Below, piece after piece: positions 13,215-22,026 of a stretch of 64,000 bases of DNA. The position numbers were made by a program, and so were the translations under genes. This stretch comes from Coffea arabica (Eukaryota; Streptophyta; Magnoliopsida; Gentianales; Rubiaceae), in contig NC_092312.1 in NCBI RefSeq assembly GCF_036785885.1, positions 37,303,239 to 37,367,238 on the forward strand, read 5' to 3'. Every line of letters starts with the position of its first letter. Within the stretch, counting starts at the first letter, position 1. The notes below the pieces were generated by a model, which was given only the letters and a program-made list of their open reading frames with translations, was not told the origin of the DNA and searched no databases.

Positions 13215-13440
13215 GATAATTTCAAAATCCTATCCCCTGAGGTTTCTTCACAGAAGTGTATTATCACATTTCTGTTGTTACAAATGTACAAGAGGTTTAC
13301 ATAAAGTTACAAAATGTTCAAAACTTGTTACACTATTTACGGACGGTTGATCTAACAACTGTTCCTGCCTCACTCCCTAATATTAAATAGTCATGCAGTT
13401 TCCAATGATGTTAACAGCAACAATGGACATTATGTCATTA
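13215..13440. repeat. Degenerate MITE-like repeat (GGGATAATTTCA family)
   Basis: Begins with GGGATAATTTCA and CCCCTGAGGTTTCT, then AT-rich sequence. Related ends occur at about 27452 (GGGATAATTTCACAAA) and, in reverse, at about 47550-47561 (TGTGAAATTATCCC). Three dispersed related ends in both orientations suggest a MITE-like family; the right ends are not clear. Confidence 0.45.
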
Positions 13441-13683
13441 TCAAAATTGCAATTCCTAAGTAAACAATCAATTACCATCAATTGAATAATGAACATTATG
13501 TCATTACCTAATGAAAGGAACTCCTAGATAACCACAAAATCAACAATTGAATAACCATACTTACAGTTGTTCTTTGCCATGTACACTATACACAAGTGAA
13601 AGAACACTCTGTTATTTTAAAATCGTTATTAGATTTTCAAATGCATTTTCTCTTTTGATATATTTTTTTAATTTGTTTTGCAC

Positions 13684-14455
13684 ATGAATGGGAGCATTCA
13701 TAACTAAGAACATACATTTCCAAGAACGTTGCTCCAGCCATTCGGTGATCAAGGAGTGAAGTAATTGTCATTCATTGGGAACCAAAAATTGGAATATCCA
13801 ATTTTGAATTTGTCGAATTCGGTAATGAGATTTTTCAAATCAGAAATTTCGAATTCGAATTCGAAATCGGAATTCGGAATTCCTATTTCGATTTCAAATC
13901 TGTTTTTCATATATATATATATATAATATAACATTTATATTATAATAATAATTTTTATATTCATGAATTCGGTGAAATCGAAATTCCTATTTCGATTTCA
14001 ATTTCGTTTTCACACATAACATTTATATTATAATAATAATTTTTATATTCATGAATTCGGTGAAATCGAAATTCCTATTTCGATTTCAATTTCGTTTTCA
14101 CACATATATATAATATTATATATATATATATGTAATATAATATTTATATAATAATAATAATAATTTTTGTATTCATGAATTCGGTGAAATCGGAATTTAC
14201 CGAATTCCGAATTGAATTCGAAATTGATGAATTCGAAATCGAAATCGGTAAAAAATTCTGATATCAAAATTTCGAAAAATTTTGATTTCAAAGTTCCGAA
14301 TTACCGATTTCGATTTCGATTCACACCCCTAAATAAGAACATATAGTTCCAAGAACGTTGCTCCAGCCATTCGGTGATCAACTACAAAAGGGGTATTCAA
14401 ATTAGGAGTGAAGTAATTGTCATTCATTGGGAACCAAAAAAAGAAAAAAGTTGAC
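13684..14455. repeat. GAATTC-rich hAT-like element flanked by a direct repeat
   Basis: A core of GAATTC/TTTCGAT-type repetitive sequence (about 13795-14330) with its own internal duplication (CATGAATTCGGTGAAATCG occurs three times, near 13962, 14051 and 14175) ends at CACACCCCTA, an hAT-like terminus. On both sides lies the same host sequence, about 13710-13796 and about 14337-14442 (AGAACGTTGCTCCAGCC in each). The left copy lacks about 23 bases present in the right copy. A duplication of some 100 bp is much longer than a transposon target duplication. Confidence 0.55.
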
Positions 14456-14893
14456 AAGGGGAGGCAATAGAAGTTGCAAATCCAGAGGATTTTATGTGCC
14501 AAGTTTAACTTGCTAGCAACTAGAGCATGTAAATTAATCAACTTAACATTTCAGCCTTTTAAGGTAAATATGATTTCTCAAGATGCTTTCAATGTGGACT
14601 TGAAGAGTTTTACTAGGAAATGATTCACTTGGTAGCATTAGTCATTGATTTGATCCGTACCTTGTAAGCTTGTACAATGTCCTATGTAATTAAAGCTATG
14701 GCTAAGATGTTAAAAGTTCAAGATTTGATGCACATAAATATCCCATGAAAGGTTTAAACAACCCATCTAAACTTCATTCACATGTCTGGATGACAAATAG
14801 ATGACTCCACCCTATGTTGTGATTGTAGTGAGAATATTAATAATAAAAAAAAAGCGATGCGTTACAATAAATAAATAATTGAATATAAATGAC

Positions 14894-15098
14894 ATAAATG
14901 TTGATGTAACCAATAAGGGACCAAATTCCTCTTTGAACTATAGGTTGGGGGTTTGAACTCTACCTGTAGTGAAAAAATCTAAAGAAGTGATAGAGCACCT
15001 CTTTGATTTAGTCAAATTCTTATATCTACTACCCCTTATGATAGTTTATGTTATAGAGATATTATTGTTGCCATAAAAAAATATATAAATGTTGATGT
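14894..15098 (+). mobile_element. tRNA-derived SINE, older copy, with 14-bp target duplication
   Basis: Flanked by ATAAATGTTGATGT at 14894-14907 and 15085-15098. The body (14908-15084) contains a B-box-like GGGTTTGAACTCT and ends in an A-rich run. It shares CTGTAGTGAAAAAATCTAA and CTCTTTGATTTAGT-type segments with the better preserved SINE at 16897-17131, so both belong to one family; this copy is shorter and its A box is eroded. Confidence 0.75.
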
Positions 15099-15106
15099 GA
15101 ATTGAC

Positions 15107-16006
15107 TAGAGCTGGCAATTTGTCCCAAGTCCCAATGGGCTACCCATGCCCAAAGGAACTTTGGGCGGGATGGGTATTATAATTTGGTATTGGGTTTAAA
15201 TTGGGACACATCCCAACTATACCCATTAATGAATGGGAAAGGATGGGAAATACTTGGGTACCCATTGGGCTCAAATGACAAGGGCTCCGTTTGGATTAGC
15301 TGTTTTTGAGGGGTGTTTTTGAAATATTTTATTGTAGCAGTGTATATGAAAAATTTTTACTATAAAATTTTTTTGAAATATTTGATATACTAATATGGAT
15401 GGGATGTTTCTTGAGTTATTGTATATTACTGTAACATTGTATTTGAAAAACTTATTTTTTGAAAAAATAGTCAATCCAAACGGAGTCTTAGATTCAAAAA
15501 TCATCTTTAACAATTTTTATAGTCATACCAGCGAATATAATCTAGTAGTCTTCCTAGTCATTATCCACAAGAATTTCCAACATTTCAGTTAGTTTAGACC
15601 TGTCATCCTTGGACAATGATGAGGATAAATATTCAACATCCTAAGGACCTTGGCCATCTTGATATATGTTGGAATATGGTTGTATATCTATCTTTTCTTT
15701 TATTTGTTAATCCAATTTTTTATGGGAATCTTGAGTATAAAGCACTTGCATGTTTATTTAATAAAACTAAAAGAAATTTAATAAATCAAAAATATTAAAA
15801 TTATATAAAAAATGAATTAAAGGAAAAAAAATATGTAGAAAATGGATTTGGGTATTGGGCGGGATCAATCTAAACTCATCCCAAACTGATCCCGCCCAAG
15901 TTAGTCCCAAAACACATATGGGTAATGTTGGGCCCAAACCCATATGACTCGGTTCCATCTCAAACCCAAGCAAATCCCGCCCATCCCGCCCATTTTGCCA
16001 CCTCTA
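15107..16006 (+). mobile_element. hAT-like non-autonomous element, full copy; left part of a foldback
   Basis: Begins TAGAGCTGGCAA and ends TTGCCACCTCTA, imperfect terminal inverted repeats of the kind seen in plant hAT MITEs, with GGGCGGGA-type subterminal motifs near both ends. Right of it is GGTATAGT (16007-16014), a plausible 8-bp hAT target duplication; the left flank GAATTGAC does not match it. The missing duplicate is found in inverted orientation at the far end of the neighbouring arm (16843-16850), so the two copies come from one insertion that was rearranged. Confidence 0.75.
15283..15487 (+). mobile_element. MITE nested in the hAT-like element, left-arm copy
   Basis: Inverted ends CTCCGTTTGGATT (left) and AATCCAAACGGAG (right) enclose about 200 bp of AT-rich DNA. 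The same insertion is present in mirror image in the right arm at about 16462-16666, so it entered the hAT-like element before the inverted duplication formed. Confidence 0.65.
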
Positions 16007-16072
16007 GGTATAGTTAGTACATAGGACAGGCGGCTGAAATGATCACGTGGAATAGAGCCGCAAAAGCCAAGA

Positions 16073-16842
16073 AGTTTAGATTGATCCCGCCCAATACCCA
16101 AATCCATTTTCTACATATTTTTTTTCCTTTAATTCATTTTTTATATAATTTTAATATTTTTGATTTATTAAATTTCTTTTAGTTTTATTAAATAAACATG
16201 CAAGTGCTTTATACTCAAGATTCCCATAAAAAATTGGATTAACAAATAAAAGAAAAGATAGATATACAACCATATTCCAACATATATCAAGATGGCCAAG
16301 GTCCTTAGGATGTTGAATATTTATCCTCATCATTGTCCAAGGATGACAGGTCTAAACTAACTGAAATGTTGGAAATTCTTGTGGATAATGACTAGGAAGA
16401 CTACTAGATTATATTCGCTGGTATGACTATAAAAATTGTTAAAGATGATTTTTGAATCTAAGACTCCGTTTGGATTGACTATTTTTTCAAAAAATAAGTT
16501 TTTCAAATACAATGTTACAGTAATATACAATAACTCAAGAAACATCCCATCCATATTAGTATATCAAATATTTCAAAAAAATTTTATAGTAAAAATTTTT
16601 AATATACACTGCTACAATAAAATATTTCAAAAACACCCCTCAAAAACAGCTAATCCAAACGGAGCCCTTGTCATTTGAGCCCAATGGGTACCCAAGTATT
16701 TCCCATCCTTTCCCATTCATTAATGGGTATAGTTGGGATGTGTCCCAATTTAAACCCAATACCAAATTATAATACCCATCCCGCCCAAAGTTCCTTTGGG
16801 CATGGGTAGCCCATTGGGACTTGGGACAAATTGCCAGCTCTA
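16073..16842 (-). repeat. Inverted 770-bp copy of the hAT-like element (right arm of foldback)
   Basis: Reverse complement of 15107-15876 over exactly 770 bp with no net length change and very few mismatches. Frames on the two arms translate to identical 60- and 65-residue strings and to an 80-residue string with one difference. The arms are separated by 196 bp (15877-16072): the rest of the left element, the GGTATAGT duplication and about 58 bp of unique sequence. Transcription through it would give a long, almost perfect hairpin RNA. Confidence 0.9.
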
Positions 16843-16877
16843 ACTATACCTGAGCCTTATTTTTTTTATCCCTCTTC

Positions 16878-17150
16878 AATTGTAGTAATTACATAACCAC
16901 TGGGCCAATGGTTCAGTGGCCACCAGGGAGGGGTTTAAGTCCCTCATTGAATTGTAGGTGAGAATTCAAATCTCATCTGCAGCGAAAAAATTTAAGGATT
17001 ATGTCATATCACTCTCTTGATTTAGTTGGATCTGTATACCCACTAACCCCCTACCACAGCCTCTTTAGGCTCCCCCTCTTCCCTAGATTAGGATAGAGGA
17101 GGTTATACAAATGTATCGTTACTGAAAAAAAAATTGTAGTAATTACATAA
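16878..17150 (+). mobile_element. tRNA-derived SINE with perfect 19-bp target duplication
   Basis: The duplication AATTGTAGTAATTACATAA stands at 16878-16896 and again at 17132-17150. The body, 16897-17131, starts with a tRNA-like head: an A-box-like TGGTTCAGTGG at about 16909 and a B-box-like GAGAATTCAAATCTC at about 16961, the two elements of an internal RNA polymerase III promoter. The tail ends in a run of A. The perfect duplication implies a fairly recent L1-driven insertion. Confidence 0.88.
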
Positions 17151-17249
17151 TGCATGTCTATCTTTGTTTGTAATTACATAATACAAATGTATTCGTGTTT
17201 TAGATAAGGGAGACTAAATTGGAAAAAGTATGTAAATGCGATAGGAGAC

Positions 17250-17456
17250 AATAATGCGTTTGGAGGTATTTTTTGAAAAATTTTACTGTAACAGAATTTT
17301 TATAGTATATTTTAGAATATTTTTAGAAAATATTTTGGAATATTTAAGAGTTGAAGAGTTTTTAGAATATATTTTAGAATATTTTTTAAATATTAAAAAA
17401 AATTAGACTACTTTTTAGATTTTTTGAAAAACTTAGCAATCCAAACAGAGCCTACA
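17250..17456. mobile_element. Degenerate MITE related to the GTTTGGATT family
   Basis: Left end GCGTTTGGAGGTATTTTTTG and right end CAATCCAAACAGAGCC form an eroded inverted repeat around a core rich in TTTTAGAATATTTT. It resembles the MITE nested in the foldback at 15283-15487. Target duplication not resolved. Confidence 0.45.
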
Positions 17457-17708
17457 TTCTATAAGGCATGACTATGTATTAATTTACCGTGAAATCCAGA
17501 TGTCACGGATTTTGAAGTGACCCTTACAATTTGGAATTTTTATTGATCAATCGGAATGGAATTTAATTTCCTTATGGAGCTAGGAGTTTCTTGATTATTT
17601 TGGAAACAACATTTCTCGTTTTATTCAGTAGTTAGTACTTAATAGAATTATATTAGGAATATGATTCTTAACCTTTTGAGGGTATCGCAAGCACTATTTA
17701 GTTTGGTC

Positions 17709-18224
17709 TAGGGCTGCAAACGAATCGAGGCGCTCGCGAGCCGCTCGCGAGCGGCTCGAGTTAAGCTCGAGTCGAGCTCGACATTAATCGAGCTCGAGTC
17801 GAGCTCGAGCCAGCTCGAGTCAAACTCGAGCTCGAACTCGAGCTCAGAATATTAAGCTCGTTAGGCTCGCGAGCTTGAATATATATATATTTTTTTATTT
17901 TTATTTTTATTTAATAATAAAATTACGTATATTATATATATATATTTTTTATTTTTTATTTTCATAGTGAAATTACGGATATATCCTTAATATTTTATTA
18001 TTTATTCAGAAAAAAAATATTATTTTATTTATTTTTTTTAAAAATAAAATTTTTTTTTTATTTTTTTCGAGCTCGAGCTCGACTCGACTTGATTCGAGTC
18101 GAGCTCGAGCTCGAAAATTGCCAGCTCGTCGAGCTCGAGCTCGAGCTCGAGCTTGATAAAATTTAGCTAAGGCTCGGCTCGATTACCTCAAAACTCGACT
18201 CGGCTCGACTCGTTTGCAGCCCTA
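17709..18224. mobile_element. hAT MITE with 8-bp target duplication
   Basis: Perfect 15-bp terminal inverted repeat TAGGGCTGCAAACGA, extending imperfectly into TCGAG motifs. Target duplication GTTTGGTC at 17701-17708 and 18225-18232, the 8-bp length expected of hAT transposition. Subterminal regions are packed with GCTCGAG/CTCGAGC repeats, probable transposase-binding sites; the centre is AT-rich. No coding capacity, so it depends on transposase supplied elsewhere. Confidence 0.92.
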
Positions 18225-18232
18225 GTTTGGTC

Positions 18233-18996
18233 CTGACTCTTTAATAGGAGGGACAAAAGCCAGAACCGAACAAGGGATTCATTTGCTTTTGTTTTTCTTC
18301 GTTCGTTAGAAAAAAAAAATACAATTTTTCTTATTATTCTTTTTCTTTCTTTTCTCTTTAACAATAAACTCTAATATTCCTTTTAGCTGTGATTTCACCA
18401 TGAAATGGCTAAATTCCTGTTTTAATAACAAAATAATCAAAGTTTTGGTTCATTGAATACTGTGAGATCTAATTTGATTTATTGTTTCATTTATTTATAA
18501 ATATTTATATATTCTCTATTCGTTCTTGAGATGATTATTTTATATGATTAAATAACTAATCACTATTTAATTATTGGAATAATATATTGTCATCTTAAAT
18601 ATCAAATCTGTAATTATTTGGTAATTTTAGTGTTTATGACAAATGATATAATTTAATTGTAATAGAAACTTTTGAATATATATCATGAGAATATATAATC
18701 TAATATAAATGAACTGAACTTGTCAGTTTGTTGGTGATAATGGGTAGTCTTTTCTAATAATTAATGCTATCAATAAATTAAATTCTAAGAGTTTGTTTAG
18801 ACTGTCTAATTGGTAAGAAAAATAAACACAGACTTTATTGTGGTTATTGACGCAGTAATGAGAGACAGACTATCAAAATTTGTTGAACCATAACCAATTT
18901 ATTTATAAGTAAATAATTTTTGTCTTTGCATTGAGGATCAATTAAATGAACCAAAATAATGATCAATCCTTTGACTAGAAGCTTGTTTCCTATTGA
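18233..18996. other. AT-rich intergenic DNA, nothing recognised
   Basis: No open frame with a recognisable product, no terminal repeats and no structural RNA signal seen between the hAT MITE and the Pack-MULE. Confidence 0.5.
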
Positions 18997-19005
18997 TTTA
19001 TTTTA

Positions 19006-20750
19006 GAGAATTTCGCCAATTTGGTCCCTAAACATTTTCACTTAAACCAATTTCATTCTTGATAAAATATTTTAACCAATTTAGTCCTTGAACTAATTTT
19101 TTACTTTCAATGTAGGACTTTTCACTGCATTTTACCCAATTTGCGTGGACCAACGGGGGTATAATTGTCACACTGGTTTAATCTTTTGCAATTAACTGAC
19201 GAAACAAATTAGATTGAAGGTACTCGGTAATTACCAACTTTGTCATCCAATCCAAGTCAACCCCGGTGGCTTCTTTTTTTTATAATCATCTTATTTCTTC
19301 GAAGAAGCAGATATCCTTTCTTTTACAATAATATCACCTCCACGAAATCAAAACGTAGAATGCAAAACGTAGCAGCAGCAGCAGCCCTTCGGCTTCCAGT
19401 TCGAAGCAGTTGAAGAGTTGCAGTGATTGCCATACAACCAGAACGCCTCTGTGGAGAGGAGGTCCAGCTGGTCCCAAGGTGCATTATCTTCTTCTCTTCT
19501 ATATATATATATATATATATATATTTGTAAATAATATCCAATGGTCTCTCAATCTCTATCTATATACTCCAGGCTACCACTCTTAGCATTTCTTGATAAT
19601 AGAGTGTGTGTTTTGTTTGGTGGAGTATTTATTTACATATCCTTAGCGTTTGTTGTTGTTGCATCATCAGTCACTGTACAATGCATGCGGGATCAAGTAC
19701 AACAAGAAGAGGAGGGAGCTTTTGGGACTGGACAGGGGTAGAAATGACAAGGGCAAGAAGAAGAGGAAAAGCAGTAGCGGCGGCAACAAGAGCAACGAAG
19801 GAGGCGGAGTGGGGCAATCGCTGAGGATGAAATTAATGGCGTTGGGAGGAGAAATGGTGCTACGGAGATCGGGAAAGCTGATGGGGAAATTAAGAGAGGA
19901 AGAACAAGCCGCTATACTCTTGATGGCTCTCTCGTGCGGATCTGTCTATGCTTAATAATAGTAATTAGTTGCTAGAAAACAACTTACTAGTTTAGTAGTA
20001 GAGTACAAAAACTCAAAAATGCTTCTCTCCACAGTAGACCGAGCGAGTACTGGTAGGTGTTTACTACTTAAAACTAGGCAGGCTAGATGAAGCTGAAGCA
20101 GAAGAAGAAATATGTGTAAAAGCCCCCTTAATCTCCATCCAACCCCCCCCCCCCCCCCTTTTTTTCCCCTTTCTGGGTTCAACTCTCCGACCCATGTCAT
20201 CTCTTTTTTCGTGATTGAATGCATGTATGCCGATTAGGAATCAAATATCCTTGTAATGAACGAACTGACTTCCTTCCTTCCTGAACCCATTATTTATTAA
20301 ATTCTTTTTTAACCATTTTTGATCGACTTATCAGTCAGTACCAGTACCAGCAAGTAAATCTTCGCCTGCTAAAGAAATGTCGAGTGTTGCTGATTTATTT
20401 CGATTTCTGGGTTTAATTCAATCCACGACGAATATTCGCAGTGCTCCGAAATGAGATGATTATAAAAAAAAAAAAAAAAAAAAGAAGCCACCGGGTTGAC
20501 TTGGATTGGATGACAAAGTTGGTAATTACCGAGTACCTTCAATCTAATTTGTTTCGTCGGTTAATTGCAAAAGATTAAACCAGTGTGACAATTATACCCC
20601 CATTGGTCCACTCAAATTGGGTAAAATGCAGTGAAAAGTCCTACATTGGAAGTCAAAAATTAGTTCAAGGACTAAATTGGTTAAAATATTTCATCAAGGA
20701 CGAAATTGGTTTAAGTGAAAATGTTTAGGGACCAAATTGGCGAAATTCCC
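19006..20750 (+). mobile_element. Pack-MULE (Mutator-like) carrying a GATA-factor gene fragment
   Basis: Long terminal inverted repeats: left 19006-19297, right 20448-20750, matching in inverted orientation almost base for base, with length differing mainly in a T8 versus A20-range homopolymer. Terminal sequence GAGAATTTCGCC (left) and GGCGAAATTCCC (right). Perfect 9-bp target duplication TTTATTTTA at 18997-19005 and 20751-20759, diagnostic of Mutator-like transposition. The interior (19298-20447) contains no transposase but holds the 3' part of a GATA-factor gene including an intron, so capture was at the DNA level. A poly-C run lies at about 20143-20158. Confidence 0.9.
19359..19955 (+). 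pseudogene. Captured GATA-type (class B) transcription factor fragment
   Basis: Class B GATA factors bind GATA motifs in the nucleus through one Cx2C...Cx2C zinc finger. Exon 1 (open from 19359 to 19478) gives CSDCHTTRTPLWRGGPAGPK; the intron is 19479-19670 (GT...CAG); exon 2 (19671-19955) gives the rest of the finger, a basic region (KKRRELL, KKKRKSSS) and the family C-terminus EEEQAAILLMALSCGS before TAA. The first Cys of the second zinc pair, expected after SL, reads Tyr (TAC at 19676-19678), which should abolish zinc binding. No ATG lies in frame between the TAG at 19356-19358 and the finger, so the N-terminus was lost or left behind at capture. Splice sites are intact. It lies entirely between MULE terminal repeats. 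Confidence 0.85.
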
Positions 20751-20870
20751 TTTATTTTATTTAAATTTTTGCATCATTGTCTTTATTCAAGTGAGTTACT
20801 TAGATTAATTTCTCAACAGTCCCCCTTTAATTTAATTGTTTTACAAAGAAATAAATCGTACAGTCCTCGA

Positions 20871-21599
20871 TAGGGGTGGGCAAAATTATCCGCTAACCCG
20901 AAAATCCGTTATATCCGATTCGATCTAACCCGAAAATTAGGATATCCTATTTTTATTATTTGATTGGGTCAAAAGAGAGTCGGGTACCCGCTAAGATGCA
21001 GGGCGGGTTAGGGTCACATAATTAAAAATTCGCGGGTACCCAATCCACCCCGCATATATATATTATTTTTATTTTTATACACACACTATAAAATAATAAT
21101 TTAGAACAAAATAAGTAATTTTATTGAACAATTGCATTATAAATATGAGAGACTATAGTTTATTTACAATATTCATTTGTAGAAGTCATGATCTTTTATT
21201 TTAAAAAAAAATTAATTAATGTGGAACATATATATTAAAAATTGTGCTACTTATTTCAAATTTTTATTGATTTTAAATTCTTTTAATTTTTTCCTTTATC
21301 TTATATTCTCTTCACATGTTTGTTTCTTGGTGGGAAACCTTTTTTAGAAAAAAATTTATTATATCTTAGATGAATGTGTAAAATATAAAATTAAATTGGT
21401 ATAAATCATTTTTTTTTAAAAAAATTAAATGATAAATGGGACGAGACGGGTACCTGCTGACCCGACCCTATCTCAACGGGTACCCTATAACCTGCTGATA
21501 TGCGGCGCGAGTAACGATCAGAAAATAGCTGACCCGCAAGGTGCGGATTGGATCAGCCAAATGGTGAATGGACGGGTATCCGACCTGCGCCCACCCCTA
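20871..21599. mobile_element. hAT MITE, GGGTACCC-rich, with near-perfect 8-bp duplication
   Basis: Ends TAGGGGTGGGCA and GCGCCCACCCCTA form an 11-bp terminal inverted repeat. Flanks GTCCTCGA (20863-20870) and ATCCTCGA (21600-21607) match at seven of eight positions, as expected for an ageing hAT duplication. Subterminal GGGTACCC and CGGGT motifs occur near both ends; the centre is AT-rich. An open frame at 21429-21680 is only the translated subterminal repeat. Confidence 0.82.
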
Positions 21600-21679
21600 A
21601 TCCTCGAGGATATGACTCTACTCATTACTATATTTGAGTATATATTTTCGGAGTACGAATTTTTATTTTTGTTGGTTTG

Positions 21680-22000
21680 ATACCATTAGCCATTGCCATG
21701 GAGGCTTCTATAATTCTATTTGGCCTAATTTATCTTCAAGAAGTTTATTCTTGCCATTATAAAATAGCTGTAGCTCAGATATCTCTCAATGGTGTCAGAG
21801 CCAGAGGGTCGAACCAAATTGTATTTTATGTATTCAAACAATTAGAGAAAAAGCTCAAACAAAACCGTTCTGTAAGGAGAATTTCAACTAAAGATCGCCC
21901 AAATTCCTCCCTCGTCTATAGAGTTTGTCACTTAAAAAAAAAAAGGTGAAGTAACTCACAAAATCGACGAGAACAATACAAAAAGGATGGACAAACCACA
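21680..22000. other. Possible LTR-retrotransposon remnant, otherwise nothing
   Basis: At about 21790 the text TGGTGTCAGAGCCAGAGGG resembles a primer-binding site for initiator tRNA-Met (usually TGGTATCAGAGC), as found just inside the 5' LTR of plant retroelements. No LTR pair or retroelement frame accompanies it, so this is a weak call. Confidence 0.25.
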
Positions 22001-22026
22001 ACCACTTAGCTCGTGATTTCAACTTC

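Noticed and set aside
15395-16554. Identical small frames on both strands as paired genes
   Set aside because: They mirror each other only because the DNA is an inverted repeat; the sequence is AT-rich element interior with no domain.
16897-16980. Candidate tRNA gene
   Set aside because: The A- and B-box-like motifs sit in a SINE head flanked by a perfect target duplication and followed by an A tail; no cloverleaf with an acceptor stem was seen.
21429-21680. 83-residue plus-strand frame
   Set aside because: It is translated hAT MITE subterminal repeat (GGGTACCC motifs), not a gene.
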